Counted from the stretch's first letter, positions 46,745-56,334 are shown. The stretch is 56,936 bases of DNA from Bacillus salacetis (GCF_003581585.1 NZ_QXIR01000033.1:1-56936); one strand, 5' to 3'. Program-made: numbers and translations. The notes: generated by a model from the sequence alone, not told the origin.

Positions 46745-46773
46745 ATAATAAATAATTCGTTTTCATTTTGCAA
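46745..46773 (-). promoter_or_regulatory. SigA promoter of groES-groEL
   Basis: On the minus strand, TTGCAA (46768-46773), a 17-base spacer and TATTAT (46745-46750), just upstream of CIRCE. The rest of the spacer to 47029 shows no gene. Confidence 0.7.
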
Positions 46774-47029
46774 GAGTCCTGCTTAAATTTTTTTTCGTCA
46801 AATTCCATCAAAAAACACACCCTCTTATTTTATGCGGGACTGGCTATCATTATGCAATTGTGATTCCTGCTCAAATTTGTTAACTTCGGGTTCTTTTAAG
46901 ACAGGCGCTATCGTATACAAGTATAAGACCTCTTTCTTTGCGAAAAAGCCGCTTTATTAGTAAAATTGTAAAGAAAAGCAGAAGCTAATAAGGATCACCT
47001 TAACTGATTCTATATAAGGAGATATCATC

Positions 47030-47770
47030 TTGAAAAAACAGTACGGCTACGTTCTTATCGCCTATATCATCATGCAGCTATCGAGCATTATCGGAATTCC
47101 GGTTTTTTATAATATCGCTGTGAATTGGTTCAACCAGACGAGCGAACAGGCGAAAGCGATTGTTCCGGGATACTGGCTGATTTTTTCATTCTCGATTGCG
47201 CTCATCGTCGTTTGGGTCCTGTTAAGGAAAACCGAGACAAGCACGAAGCTTGAAAGAGAAGCACCCATGTCAGCCCTATTTTCAGCTCTCTGGGCAATTG
47301 CGGGTATCTTCATGGCATTCTTTGCCCAAGGCCTGGCAATCAATATCGAGCGGTTGATTGGAATTGAAATGGGCTCCGAGAATACACAGAATATCGTCCG
47401 CATCATTGACTATGTGCCCCTGGCCATGATCGTTGCTGCCGTAATCGGCCCTATCCTTGAAGAGATTGTGTTCAGGAAAATCATTTTCGGTTTTCTATAT
47501 GAGCGGTTTTCCTTCATCATCTCTGCACTGATCAGTTCGGTCATTTTTGCCTTTGCCCACTTCGAGCCGGAGCATGTTCTGTTGTACTCGGCCATGGGCT
47601 TCACCTTTGCTTTCCTTTATGTAAGAACGAAAAGAATCATCGTACCGATCATTGCCCACGTCTCGATGAACTCCCTGGTGGTTTTGATGCAGTCCATCTT
47701 CAGGGAAGATATTGAAAGAATGATGCAGGAAGCAGAAAAAATACAAGGATTTATAGGAGGATTCTTTTAA
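47030..47770 (+). CDS. ydiL: CPBP-family membrane protease (YdiL)
   Basis: The product is 246 residues with about seven membrane segments and the CPBP/ABI signature: EEIVFRKIIFG (Glu-Glu-x3-Arg), a second motif FAFAHFEPEH and a third ending in HVSMNS. Family members are predicted intramembrane metalloproteases involved in processing or in resistance. Position next to groES matches B. subtilis ydiL. TTG 47030 follows AAGGAG by 8 bases. It overlaps ydiK (TAATG). Confidence 0.9.
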   Translation: MKKQYGYVLIAYIIMQLSSIIGIPVFYNIAVNWFNQTSEQAKAIVPGYWLIFSFSIALIVVWVLLRKTETSTKLEREAPMSALFSALWAIAGIFMAFFAQGLAINIERLIGIEMGSENTQNIVRIIDYVPLAMIVAAVIGPILEEIVFRKIIFGFLYERFSFIISALISSVIFAFAHFEPEHVLLYSAMGFTFAFLYVRTKRIIVPIIAHVSMNSLVVLMQSIFREDIERMMQEAEKIQGFIGGFF

Positions 47771-47976
47771 TGAGGAGATCACCTTTGTTCAGCGGCATAC
47801 TTTATATCCTCCTCGGGGTTCTATTTACGTACTTTGCCATTCGAAATGTAAATGACCATGGATGGGGATTTTTCTCATACCTGATGGTGCTGCTGGCCAC
47901 ACTTGATTTCGGATCAGGGATCAGGATGGTCGCCATGCACTTCAAGATCAAGAAACATTTGAATAACAAGAAATAG
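47770..47976 (+). CDS. ydiK: Small membrane protein YdiK
   Basis: The product is 68 residues with two membrane segments (about 8-25 and 33-52) and a basic tail (KIKKHLNNKK). The gene sits between tatC and ydiL as in B. subtilis, and starts within the ydiL stop codon. Function unknown. Confidence 0.82.
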   Translation: MRRSPLFSGILYILLGVLFTYFAIRNVNDHGWGFFSYLMVLLATLDFGSGIRMVAMHFKIKKHLNNKK

Positions 47977-48005
47977 AAGAAGTCCTTTTGGGGCTTCTTT
48001 TTTTG
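47977..48005 (+). terminator. Terminator of ydiL-ydiK
   Basis: AGAAG-CC pairs with GG-CTTCT (GU included) around TTTT and is followed by a run of seven or more T. Confidence 0.8.
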
Positions 48006-48099
48006 GGCGGTGATTCGGAGAAAAAAAGTCTGCATCCGGGCTGCTTGGTCTATGGCTGTTTGTTTTAAAAATACCCCCTTCTGCTTCTTCTTTCGTTTA

Positions 48100-48374
48100 C
48101 TATGACAGCATCGATTTTTCCAAAGCTGAATTCCACACCCTCATACACCCTCTATGACCTCATCGATTTCACCAAAACTGAATTCCACACCTCCATACAC
48201 CCTCTATGACCTCCTCTTTTTCACCAAAACTAAATTCCACGCATTCATTCACCCTCTATGACCTATCGATTTTTCCAAAACTGAATTCCACGCATTCATT
48301 CACCCTCTATGACCTATCGATTTTTCCAAAACTGAATTCCATAACCCCTTACACGCTCTATCCTATGTCTATGA
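48100..48374. repeat. Tandem array of a 52-bp repeat, about 5 copies
   Basis: CTATGAC marks unit starts at 48100, 48152, 48204, 48256 and 48307, with a decayed sixth at about 48357-48374. Typical unit content is CTATGACCTATCGATTTTTC then CAAAACTGAATTCCA and a variable CATTCATTCACCCT. No strong hairpin arms are seen. The plus strand is pyrimidine-rich. The 504-base spacer between ydiK and the Gly/Phe-rich gene contains no other feature except terminators. Confidence 0.9.
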
Positions 48375-48442
48375 CACATCAAACATCTTAAAAAAAACCT
48401 CGACCACCTCAAAGGCCGCTTTTTCCTGATCGGCAATCAAAC

Positions 48443-48473
48443 CAAAAAACCCTCCCGCGTCAACAGGAGAGCT
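48443..48473 (-). terminator. Terminator of the Gly/Phe-rich protein gene
   Basis: A short stem (TCTCC with GGAGG) is followed by six T on the minus strand. Confidence 0.55.
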
Positions 48474-48480
48474 TTTCTAC

Positions 48481-48711
48481 TCAATAATAGTAAGGATACG
48501 GGGCATACGGATAGTAAGGATACGGGTAGTAGTACGGCCGTGGTGCCAGCAAAGCTCCTGCTGCCAACCCCGTTAAGAATGGAAACCCAAACCCGAACCC
48601 GAAAGGTCTGCCGAAGCCAAACCCAAAGCCTGGACGCCCAAATCCGCCAAATCCGAACCCCGGCCGGCCAAAAACCCTTTGATCTTGAAGATTAAATCCA
48701 TTGTGATTCAT
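48481..48711 (-). CDS. Gly/Phe- and Tyr/Pro-rich protein, possible spore coat protein
   Basis: The 76-residue product starts MNHNGFNLQDQRVFGRPGF, has repeats of GFGFGRP and ends in a Tyr/Pro run (PYYYPYPYYPYAPYPYYY). ATG 48711 was chosen because AGGAGG lies 8 bases upstream. Tyr- and Gly-rich low-complexity proteins of this size are common in the spore coat of bacilli, and a SigK-type -10 box lies upstream. A hydrophobic patch (PFLTGLAAGALLAP) may anchor it. Not assigned to a family. Confidence 0.72.
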   Translation of the reverse strand: MNHNGFNLQDQRVFGRPGFGFGGFGRPGFGFGFGRPFGFGFGFPFLTGLAAGALLAPRPYYYPYPYYPYAPYPYYY

Positions 48712-48751
48712 ACACATATTCCTCCTCATTCTTTTTTTTATCAGAGACAAT

Positions 48752-48760
48752 ATAGACTAT
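48752..48760 (-). promoter_or_regulatory. SigK-like -10 box before the Gly/Phe-rich gene
   Basis: CATAGTCTA on the minus strand fits CATAnnnTA exactly, but I see no good -35 match at the right distance. Confidence 0.35.
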
Positions 48761-48929
48761 GAACCAGCGGAGGAATATTCTTGGGTTTTCATCCTTGTTT
48801 TCCATTTTTTGTGCAACGTCTGCCATTAGACAAGTCAGGACAGCCGCTGGTTTTACAATATATGAAAGTCACTTAAGCCCCATGGGATGGTAACACCCTG
48901 AACAACACAAAAAGGAACAACCCGTCAGG

Positions 48930-49703
48930 TCATTCCTCTCTCTTTCTTTCTTCTTCATATAGTTCCCTTTGCAGTTCCTGTTCCGCCTGGAGCACTTTTT
49001 TATAACCGATCTTTGAAATCCAGATACTGACTTCATATAAAAGCAGCAGTGGTACGGTTACCATCATATGTGAGACGATGTCCGGCGGCGTGATGAAGGC
49101 TGCAATGACAAGCAAAATGAAGTACGCATAGCGTCTCATTTGGCCCATGAACATCGGGGTGATGATCCCCAGCCTTGTCAAAAACAGCATCACGACCGGC
49201 AGCTGAAACAGCAAGCCGAAAGGAAGTGTCAGCTGGAATAGGAAGTTAAAGTATTCATTGATGCCGATTACCTGCTGGATGTTCAATTCATTCGACAAGT
49301 TCATCATGAATTTGACTACGTATGGGAAGAGAATGAAATAAGAAAACGATAATCCTCCCAGAAATAACAACAGCGAAATCGGGATGTAGCTTAATGTTAC
49401 CTTTCTCTCTCTATCAAGCAAGCCGGGGCTGATGAATGCCCACAATTGATAAAGGATGAGCGGAGAGGTGATGATCAGAGCGATGAACACCATCATCTCC
49501 AAATAGATCTTCAGCGGATCTGTCAGCCTGAATGCATTCATTGTCAGTTCTTTTGCTTCATCCGCATGCTGTAAGTACCTGATCAGCGGTTCGGCGAGGA
49601 AGAAGCTGCCAAGAAACGCCAACATGAAGAAAACGACTACAAACATGAGCCGTTTCCTGAGTTCTCCTATATGTTCATAAAGTGTCATTTCATTATGACT
49701 CAT
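48930..49703 (-). CDS. tatC: Sec-independent translocase subunit TatC
   Basis: The product is 257 residues with six membrane segments and the conserved N-terminal HIGELRKRL and SPLILYQLWAFISPGL motifs. With TatA it exports folded proteins with twin-arginine signals. I prefer ATG 49703; an upstream TTG overlaps the ribosome site. It follows tatA by 18 bases in a rex-tatA-tatC operon, as in B. subtilis (tatAy-tatCy). Confidence 0.95.
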   Translation of the reverse strand: MSHNEMTLYEHIGELRKRLMFVVVFFMLAFLGSFFLAEPLIRYLQHADEAKELTMNAFRLTDPLKIYLEMMVFIALIITSPLILYQLWAFISPGLLDRERKVTLSYIPISLLLFLGGLSFSYFILFPYVVKFMMNLSNELNIQQVIGINEYFNFLFQLTLPFGLLFQLPVVMLFLTRLGIITPMFMGQMRRYAYFILLVIAAFITPPDIVSHMMVTVPLLLLYEVSIWISKIGYKKVLQAEQELQRELYEEERKREE

Positions 49704-49721
49704 AGCGTTCAATCCTTACAT

Positions 49722-49907
49722 TTACTTAGCATCTTTATTCTTTGTATCGTCGTCGTCATCTGCTAAGCCTTTTGTTGCGTTTTTGAATTCACGCAAAGTG
49801 TTTCCTGCTGCTTTCCCCAATTCCGGCAATTTCTTCGGTCCGAAAATCAATAGAGCAACAATTGCGATCAATATGAGGCTACCTGGTCCTAGTGGCATAA
49901 CGCTCAC
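49722..49907 (-). CDS. tatA: Twin-arginine translocase subunit TatA
   Basis: The product is 61 residues: one membrane segment ([19 protein letters not shown] with the conserved [10 protein letters not shown] hinge), an amphipathic helix and an acidic-basic tail ([12 protein letters not shown]). The Phe-Gly-Pro-Lys motif marks TatA. In the operon between rex and tatC. Confidence 0.95.
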   Translation of the reverse strand: MSVMPLGPGSLILIAIVALLIFGPKKLPELGKAAGNTLREFKNATKGLADDDDDTKNKDAK

Positions 49908-49947
49908 CTCCTTGTTCTATCATAACTTATCCGGTTTATTATTGCTA

Positions 49948-50622
49948 TCATGTTCTATTTTCTTCTTGTGACATTTCGGTGTCATCTTCAGAATAATTCT
50001 TCAGGAAGTAGACCAGCGATTGCAGCTCTACTGCCAGGTCGATGTGGTGGATCCTGATATGGTCCGGTGCAGTCAGCCTTGCAGGGGTGAAGTTCAAGAT
50101 TCCCTTGATGTTTGCCTGCACGAGCCTGTCGGTGATATTTTGGGCGGCACCTGCCGGGACGGTCATGATGGCCACTTCAATTCCATTATCCTCTAGATGC
50201 TTTTCCATATCATCCAGACTGTATACCGGGACATCGCCAATGATAGAACCTACCTTGCCCGGATCGACATCGAATGCCATTTCAATTTTTGTGTTATTAT
50301 TTTTTATAAAGTTATAGTGTAAAAAAGCTGTGCCCAGATTCCCGACACCGATCAGCACGACCTTTGTCAGTGCATCCTGATCAAGCGTTTTACTGAAGAA
50401 AGATAACAGGTAGTTAACATTGTACCCATACCCCTTCTTTCCTAACGCACCAAAATACGAAAAATCACGCCTGATCGTTGCGGAATCTACCTTTACCGCT
50501 TCACTCAACTCTTTAGAAGACACCCTCTGCTTTCCCGAGGAGTGTAAGTTTTTGATGAATCTATAGTATAACGGCAGCCGTTTAGCTGTCGCTTGTGGAA
50601 TCTTTGTACTTTCCTGATTCAT
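49948..50622 (-). CDS. rex: Redox-sensing transcriptional repressor Rex
   Basis: The product is 224 residues: an N-terminal winged helix ([27 protein letters not shown]) and a Rossmann domain with the NADH-binding GVGNLG ([12 protein letters not shown]). It represses fermentation and respiration genes when NADH is low. ATG 50622 was chosen because GGGGG lies 7 bases upstream. First gene of the rex-tat operon. No Rex-type palindrome was seen at its own promoter. Confidence 0.95.
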   Translation of the reverse strand: MNQESTKIPQATAKRLPLYYRFIKNLHSSGKQRVSSKELSEAVKVDSATIRRDFSYFGALGKKGYGYNVNYLLSFFSKTLDQDALTKVVLIGVGNLGTAFLHYNFIKNNNTKIEMAFDVDPGKVGSIIGDVPVYSLDDMEKHLEDNGIEVAIMTVPAGAAQNITDRLVQANIKGILNFTPARLTAPDHIRIHHIDLAVELQSLVYFLKNYSEDDTEMSQEENRT

Positions 50623-50724
50623 TGCCATTCCCCCACATTGTATTCGCTTGAGCTTTTTTTACCTGCCTCTCACTTCATACCATCTGATAACGCTTCCATC
50701 AGAGCGTACGAAGTCACCCTTTTC

Positions 50725-50753
50725 ATTCTGTGCTTGTTACAGCAATATGTCAA
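50725..50753 (-). promoter_or_regulatory. SigA promoter of rex-tatA-tatC
   Basis: On the minus strand, -35 TTGACA (50748-50753), a 17-base spacer and -10 CAGAAT (50725-50730). Otherwise the 373-base spacer to ydiF shows no gene; moaC, found at this place in B. subtilis, is absent. Confidence 0.65.
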
Positions 50754-50995
50754 TTCCTTTTCATGGTAAACCCTATATTCCCGCCGTTTCCGTTTCTATT
50801 ATCATACACTATTTTGCCTATGCTGTCTGTTGTGCCAGGAGGCTTCCGCTTCCGTCCCCATTGATTTTGAGATACACTATACTAATAGAACCATGACTGG
50901 TTTTACTTACTCTTATACCAGGGCCTTTTCTGCTATAAAAGTATGTGACGCCAGCCTTTAAAAAAATGAGAGCCTACTATATAGAGGTGAATGAA

Positions 50996-52930
50996 ATGAT
51001 ATTATTACAAGTCAATCAAATCGTAAAGTCCTTCGGGGCTGATGTGATCTTATCCAATATTAAACTCGAAATCCAGAACCGGGACCGCGTTGCTCTTGTT
51101 GGAAGGAACGGCGCCGGAAAATCTACCTTATTAAAGATTATTTCCGGACAGCTCTCCTATGATTCAGGAGAAATCATTAAACCCAAGGAGGTCTCCATCG
51201 GTTATCTTGCCCAGCATACCGGCCTGGAATCCGGATTATCCATTTGGGAAGAAATGCTTTCGGTCTTTGACGATCTTCTCAAAATGGAAACAGACCTTCG
51301 CAAGCTCGAACAGGAAATGGCTGATCCGGATATCTACGAGAATGCGGATAGGTATAATAGAATCCTGAAAGATTATGATAACATCCAAGTGAAATTCAAA
51401 GAATCCGGAGGCTATCAGTTTGAAGCGGATATACGCTCCGTCCTTCACGGTTTGAATTTTGCCGGGTTCGACTACAGCACGCCGATTTCAACCTTGAGCG
51501 GCGGGCAGAAGACACGCCTTGCCCTGGGAAAACTGTTATTGACCAAACCGGATATCCTGATTCTGGACGAGCCTACCAACCACCTTGATATCGATACATT
51601 GTCATGGCTCGAGCAGTATCTTCAAGGATATGAAGGTGCGATCCTCATCGTTTCCCATGACCGCTACTTTTTAGACAAGGTCGTAAACCAGGTATATGAG
51701 GTTTCCCGATCCAATTCAAAGAAATACCACGGAAACTACAGCCAGTTCCTTGAGATGAAAGCGGAAATGTTTGAAAGGGAAATGAAGCAGTACGAGCGAC
51801 AGCAGGAAGAGGTCGCCAAACTGCAGGACTTCATCCAGAAAAATATTGCGCGTGCGTCCACCACCAAGCTTGCCCAGAGCAGGCGAAAGAAACTTGAAAG
51901 AATGGACTTGCTGGACCGTCCTCAAGGGGATGAAAAGTCGGCAACATTTTCTTTTACCATCGATCGGCCAAGCGGAAATGATGTCCTTAAAGTCAATGAT
52001 CTTTCAATCGGATATGAAAATGATGCAATTTCCTCCTCGATAGATATGACGTTGTCCAAAGGGGATAGTGCTGCCCTTGTGGGGCCAAATGGAGTCGGAA
52101 AATCCACGCTGTTAAAAACACTCATCAAGAGGCTGCAGCCAGTCAGCGGAAGTTTTTCCTTTGGGTCAAATGTATCCATCGGCTATTACGATCAGGAACA
52201 GGCCGAGCTTTCTTCCAACAAAACCGTTTTGAATGAGCTCTGGGATGAATACCCGATGAAGGATGAGAAGGAAATCCGGACAGTATTGGGCAACTTCCTC
52301 TTCTCCGGTGAAGATGTGCTAAAGCCTGTCACCACTCTCAGCGGCGGGGAAAAAGCCAGGCTTGCTCTTTCAAAACTGATGCTCCAGAAGGCAAATCTGT
52401 TGATTCTGGATGAGCCGACGAACCATCTGGATCTCGACAGCAAGGAAGTATTGGAATCCGCACTGATTGATTATCCGGGAACCATCCTGTTTGTGTCCCA
52501 TGACCGCTATTTCATCAACCGGATTGCCACCAAGGTAGTCGAGTTATCTCCCGACGAGGCAGTCGAATTTCTCGGTGACTACGATTACTATGTTCAAAAG
52601 AAAAATGAAATCCTCGAACTGGCTCAACTCGAAGAAAGCAAGCAGGTTCAAAGCCATGCTCCTGTAAAAGTGGAAAAGCAAAATTATCAACAGGATAAAG
52701 AAGCGAAAAAGCTTGATAGGCAGCGGAGAAGGCGTGTAGAAGAACTCGAGGCACTGATGGAAGAGCTGGAAGAAAGCATTGGCACCTTGGAGACAGAGCT
52801 ATGTGATCCGGATGTCTTCCAAGATCATGAAAAAGTGTCGGATCTGAATGAAAAGCTGGAATCCTCCAAGAAGTCACTGGAGGAATACATGGATGAATGG
52901 GCTGAAATCGAAGAACTTCTCCAACCTTAA
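50996..52930 (+). CDS. ydiF: ABC-F family ATPase (YdiF)
   Basis: The product is 644 residues with two ABC ATPase domains and no membrane segment. Walker A motifs GRNGAGKSTLLK and GPNGVGKSTLLK, signatures LSGGQKTRLALGKL and LSGGEKARLALSKL, Walker B with DEPTNHLD in both. A linker of charged helices separates the domains and a coiled-coil tail (about residues 565-640) follows. ABC-F proteins act on ribosomes. ATG 50996 follows GAGGTG by 6 bases. Adjacent to tsaD in the opposite orientation, as in B. subtilis. Confidence 0.94.
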   Translation: MILLQVNQIVKSFGADVILSNIKLEIQNRDRVALVGRNGAGKSTLLKIISGQLSYDSGEIIKPKEVSIGYLAQHTGLESGLSIWEEMLSVFDDLLKMETDLRKLEQEMADPDIYENADRYNRILKDYDNIQVKFKESGGYQFEADIRSVLHGLNFAGFDYSTPISTLSGGQKTRLALGKLLLTKPDILILDEPTNHLDIDTLSWLEQYLQGYEGAILIVSHDRYFLDKVVNQVYEVSRSNSKKYHGNYSQFLEMKAEMFEREMKQYERQQEEVAKLQDFIQKNIARASTTKLAQSRRKKLERMDLLDRPQGDEKSATFSFTIDRPSGNDVLKVNDLSIGYENDAISSSIDMTLSKGDSAALVGPNGVGKSTLLKTLIKRLQPVSGSFSFGSNVSIGYYDQEQAELSSNKTVLNELWDEYPMKDEKEIRTVLGNFLFSGEDVLKPVTTLSGGEKARLALSKLMLQKANLLILDEPTNHLDLDSKEVLESALIDYPGTILFVSHDRYFINRIATKVVELSPDEAVEFLGDYDYYVQKKNEILELAQLEESKQVQSHAPVKVEKQNYQQDKEAKKLDRQRRRRVEELEALMEELEESIGTLETELCDPDVFQDHEKVSDLNEKLESSKKSLEEYMDEWAEIEELLQP

Positions 52931-52932
52931 TA

Positions 52933-52971
52933 AAAACGGCTTCAGGGACAGACAGACCCTGAGCCGTTTTT
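52933..52971 (+). terminator. Terminator of ydiF
   Basis: A long stem (AAAAACGGCT-CAGGG with CCCTG-AGCCGTTTTT) with a short loop and a T run. Confidence 0.92.
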
Positions 52972-53046
52972 CATTTTCATTGAGATGCTCTTTATTCCAC
53001 AAAGTTATTAACAGAAGAGTTGCTTATATCTCTTTATTCACTAGAC

Positions 53047-53272
53047 TTTTCCACATTATCCACAATTTAATCCACAATTATCCCCATTACTCACAAAAAA
53101 ATAGGAAATTTTTCCTCGTGTTTTTACACAACTGCAGCTTGACTTACTAACAACTTATCCACAACCTGTGTACAAAACACATGTTCTTATTTAGGCAAAA
53201 TTATATATTTTCTTATTCCCTGTTTTTAATAACCTTAAACTTTTTAGCGGTTTTTAGGGGCATTGTGGATGA
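53047..53272. promoter_or_regulatory. DnaA-box cluster between ydiF and tsaD
   Basis: Two perfect DnaA boxes TTATCCACA (53056-53064, 53155-53163). Single-mismatch boxes on the same strand are at 53047 (TTTTCCACA), 53068 (TAATCCACA), 53078 (TTATCCCCA) and 53122 (TTTTACACA); on the other strand at 53167 and 53264. Further one-mismatch boxes lie at 53439, 53451 and 53629. The 776-base spacer has no gene. I recall DnaA-box clusters near gcp (tsaD) in B. subtilis that affect replication initiation. Confidence 0.7.
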
Positions 53273-53370
53273 CCTGAGGGTAACTTTTAGTGTGGAGGTG
53301 GTTTTCCTGGGGATGAACCCAGGATTGGCAGGTGATTTTACGTTCTTTTCTGTCTCTAATAAAAATATGG

Positions 53371-53584
53371 ATGTTTTTTTGTAGGTTTCTTCCCGTTCTG
53401 CTTGTCACTCTCCTACAAATACCTCGGGATTTGTAGGCTTTTCCACATTTTTATCCCCACTCTAGTACTAATCTGAACCCTTTTTGTATGTATCATCCCG
53501 CTCAGTCCGTCACTCTCCTACAAATACACGCAGAAATTGTAGCCATTTCCACACTTTTACCCCCACTCTAATACAAATCAGCTC
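53371..53584. repeat. Two-copy 105-base repeat with internal hairpins
   Basis: CTCCTACAAATAC begins at 53410 and 53515 (105 bases apart). Each copy holds an inverted repeat of CTACAAAT with ATTTGTAG-like arms and a CCACA-rich end resembling DnaA boxes. Divergence between copies is moderate. Confidence 0.75.
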
Positions 53585-53706
53585 CTGTATCCCTCCATGG
53601 TGTCAGCCATCCTTCAAAGATCCAATTCATATCCACAACTTGTCCCCAAAGCTGCTGCAGACAAGCCCGGAAAATAAAAAAGACTTGAAAGATTTCTCTT
53701 TCAAGC

Positions 53707-54726
53707 CTAAAAATTCTCGATATCCAGACCAGGGTTGGCATTCATCGCCATCGACCCCCGTTTTCCCTTTTCAAATTCAATCGTCCCGGCAGCAGCTATC
53801 ATCGCTGCATTATCTGTACAGAGTGATAATGGGGGTATTACGAGTTCTATACCCTCCAGGGACCCGAATTCCGTTTCGAGCCTGCTTCTTAATCCTCTAT
53901 TCGCTGCAACTCCACCTGCAAGCAGGACCTGCTCTACTTCATATTGTTTTGCAGCTTTAAGTGTCTTGGTGACCAATACATCAATGACGCTTTCCTGGAA
54001 GCTGGCAGCAAGGGTTTCCGGTGCAATCTTTTCCCCACGTTGTTCCGCATTATGGACAGTATTGATGACCGCTGACTTCAAGCCGCTGAAACTGAAGTCA
54101 AAAGAATCAGCTTCCAGCCATGCCCTAGGCAAATTAATTTCCGGGTTACCTTCAGCAGCAAGCCGGTCGATATGCGGGCCGCCTGGATAAGGAAGGCTGA
54201 GGGTCCTGGCTACTTTATCATAGGCCTCACCAGCTGCATCATCCCGCGTCTCCCCAATGACTTCATAGGAACCATGCTCTTTCATGTAAACCAGCTCGGT
54301 GTGCCCGCCAGAGACGACCAATGAAAGAAGAGGAAACTTCATTTCTGTCACTAAACGGTTGGCGTAAATGTGCCCGGCAATATGGTGAACCCCGATAAGA
54401 GGCAGTCCATGGGCAAAAGCCAAAGCCTTAGCCGCGTTGACTCCAATTAAAAGCGCACCTACCAATCCCGGCCCTTCAGTTACCGCAACTGCATCCATTT
54501 CTTTCATTGTCATTCCAGCCCGGCTCAATGCTTCTTCGATCACAATCGTAATTTGTTCAACATGATGCCTGGAAGCAATCTCAGGTACAACCCCGCCAAA
54601 GCGTTTGTGGCTTTCTATCTGAGACGCTACCACATTAGAAAGAATCTCTTTTCCATTTTTGACAATAGCAACAGCTGTCTCATCACAGCTTGTTTCCATT
54701 CCTAAGATAAACGTGTCTTTACTCAT
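53707..54726 (-). CDS. tsaD: tRNA threonylcarbamoyl adenosine synthase subunit TsaD
   Basis: The product is 339 residues of the ASKHA fold, with metal-binding histidines in [10 protein letters not shown], the glycine-rich nucleotide loops and SFSGLKSAV. With TsaB and TsaE it transfers threonylcarbamoyl to A37 of ANN-decoding tRNAs. It overlaps rimI by 8 bases, and all four genes form an operon with tsaB and tsaE. Confidence 0.97.
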   Translation of the reverse strand: MSKDTFILGMETSCDETAVAIVKNGKEILSNVVASQIESHKRFGGVVPEIASRHHVEQITIVIEEALSRAGMTMKEMDAVAVTEGPGLVGALLIGVNAAKALAFAHGLPLIGVHHIAGHIYANRLVTEMKFPLLSLVVSGGHTELVYMKEHGSYEVIGETRDDAAGEAYDKVARTLSLPYPGGPHIDRLAAEGNPEINLPRAWLEADSFDFSFSGLKSAVINTVHNAEQRGEKIAPETLAASFQESVIDVLVTKTLKAAKQYEVEQVLLAGGVAANRGLRSRLETEFGSLEGIELVIPPLSLCTDNAAMIAAAGTIEFEKGKRGSMAMNANPGLDIENF

Positions 54727-55171
54727 ATAATTTCACCCACATAACTAATGCATCCTCTTGGTTGTCAGAATAATAATTTTTGCGGATCCCGCCATCATGG
54801 AAGCCGAACTTCCTATATAAAGACTGGGCAGGATCATTGCTGACCCTTACTTCAAGCGTCATGGTCCTGGCACCCATTTCCTTTGCAATCTCAATCATAC
54901 TCCCCATCAGCTTCCCGCCTAGGCCTCTGCCCCTGTATGAGGGAAGAACTGCGATATTGGTAATATGGGCCTCGTCGACGATAATCCAGACCCCGCAGTA
55001 CCCGATGACCTGATCATTGTCCTCAATGACAATATATGTAGCAAAATGGTTTGTTTCCAATTCATTAAAAAATGCATCCCGGCTCCAGGGTATGGAAAAT
55101 GAATGGCTTTCCACTTCCATGACCTGGTCCAAATCCTCTGTATTCATCAACCTTACTGTATACTCACTCAT
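54719..55171 (-). CDS. rimI: Ribosomal-protein alanine N-acetyltransferase RimI
   Basis: The product is 150 residues of the GNAT fold with the acetyl-CoA loop [15 protein letters not shown] and the ALTLEV-type strand ([22 protein letters not shown]). It acetylates the N-terminal alanine of ribosomal protein bS18. ATG 55171 is 6 bases after GGGGA. In the operon between tsaB and tsaD. Confidence 0.92.
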   Translation of the reverse strand: MSEYTVRLMNTEDLDQVMEVESHSFSIPWSRDAFFNELETNHFATYIVIEDNDQVIGYCGVWIIVDEAHITNIAVLPSYRGRGLGGKLMGSMIEIAKEMGARTMTLEVRVSNDPAQSLYRKFGFHDGGIRKNYYSDNQEDALVMWVKLYE

Positions 55172-55192
55172 AACCATTCCCCAGTTTACTTG

Positions 55193-55882
55193 CTATTTTT
55201 GCGCTTCTCTCCACTTTGCTTCTGCTTCAGCCAGTCTGATATAGTTCGGTACAAGCCCATGGACGTTTTCCACGGGCATCCCCATCCCAATCCTGATAAG
55301 TTCGGATGGCCGGGGATTGCTGCTTGTCATATCAGCGAGCACTGCCTGTTCTCCAAGTTTATCTTTTAAGACATCCTGGTGAATCTTCACATCATGCCCG
55401 ACGAACAGAATCTTCTCCCCATACCTCGCTAAGCTGTCAGCCCATTCTTCTGCTGGCAGATTAGCATCATCGATCATACACTGCAGCTTGCCTTCACTGT
55501 ATTTATATAGCCCAGCATAAAGCTGCCCTCTCCTCGCATCAAATAATGGAGAGATCAGCCCATCAAAATATCTTCCTGATGATGCCAAAACGGCAAGGCT
55601 TGAAACCCCGATAACAGGAATATTAAGAGTCCATGCAAGGGTCTTCGCAATCGTCACGCCGATTCTTACCCCTGTATAGGAACCAGGGCCGCCTGCAACC
55701 ACAATCTTGTTCAATTCAGCCGGAGAAACACCGCACTCCTTCATAAGCATCTCCACAGCCGGCATGGCTCTAAGAGAGTGATTCTTCTTTATATTTGTGA
55801 TATATTCGCCAATGATTTCCTCATCACTGGCAAGAGCAATTCCCAATTGGTAATTGGAAGTATCAATCCCAAGGATCTTCAT
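55193..55882 (-). CDS. tsaB: tRNA threonylcarbamoyl adenosine synthase subunit TsaB
   Basis: The product is 229 residues, a TsaD-like ASKHA protein without catalytic metal histidines: ILGIDTSNYQLGIAL, VVAGGPGSYTGVRIG and ALAWTLNIPVIGVSS-type pattern. It forms a complex with TsaD and TsaE. Its ATG overlaps the tsaE stop by 4 bases. Confidence 0.94.
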   Translation of the reverse strand: MKILGIDTSNYQLGIALASDEEIIGEYITNIKKNHSLRAMPAVEMLMKECGVSPAELNKIVVAGGPGSYTGVRIGVTIAKTLAWTLNIPVIGVSSLAVLASSGRYFDGLISPLFDARRGQLYAGLYKYSEGKLQCMIDDANLPAEEWADSLARYGEKILFVGHDVKIHQDVLKDKLGEQAVLADMTSSNPRPSELIRIGMGMPVENVHGLVPNYIRLAEAEAKWREAQK

Positions 55883-56334
55883 TCAAAAATCTCCTTACAT
55901 AACATTTCATATCTCTGACCTGACGGGTTAAGTGTAATGACCCTCTCATCGTCGGACTTTCTCATAATCGATATCGCAAGCTTCTCATCCGGAAGCTGCT
56001 CTTTTATTAAATGCGCCCATTCAACAACCGTTACCCCTCCGCCATTGAAATATTCATCAAATCCCAGATCCTCAAAGGAATCATCCAACCGATAAACATC
56101 CATATGATACAGCGGCAGCCGTCCCTGATACTCCTTGATGATGGTAAAAGTGGGACTGTTCACATTGCGCCTGACTCCCAGACCCCTGGCAAGCCCCTTT
56201 GTAAAAGTGGTCTTACCCGCTCCCAGATCACCTTCCAGTGTCAGGAGATCATTTTCCTGAAGCAGTTCAGCAAGCCGCATGGCAAATTCAGTTGTTTGTT
56301 CAGGGCTGCTTGTCTCTAATTCATATACAGACAT
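55879..56334 (-). CDS. tsaE: tRNA threonylcarbamoyl adenosine synthase ATPase TsaE
   Basis: The product is 151 residues with a P-loop [15 protein letters not shown] and the family motif [12 protein letters not shown]. It is the ATPase of the tRNA modification complex. AAAGGAG lies 7 bases before the ATG. It is the first gene of tsaE-tsaB-rimI-tsaD; thiL, which precedes it in B. subtilis, is missing here, and the tRNA genes come directly before. Confidence 0.94.
   Translation of the reverse strand: MSVYELETSSPEQTTEFAMRLAELLQENDLLTLEGDLGAGKTTFTKGLARGLGVRRNVNSPTFTIIKEYQGRLPLYHMDVYRLDDSFEDLGFDEYFNGGGVTVVEWAHLIKEQLPDEKLAISIMRKSDDERVITLNPSGQRYEMLCKEIFE

Noticed and set aside
48206..48391. Plus-strand frame with a 17-residue repeat inside the 52-bp array
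   Set aside because: The periodicity comes from the DNA repeat; no ribosome site and unit lengths vary (51 and 52 bases), which would break the frame.
53181..53384. Plus-strand frame of 67 codons in the DnaA-box region
   Set aside because: No ribosome site and a hydrophobic, repeat-derived composition in a region dense with regulatory boxes.
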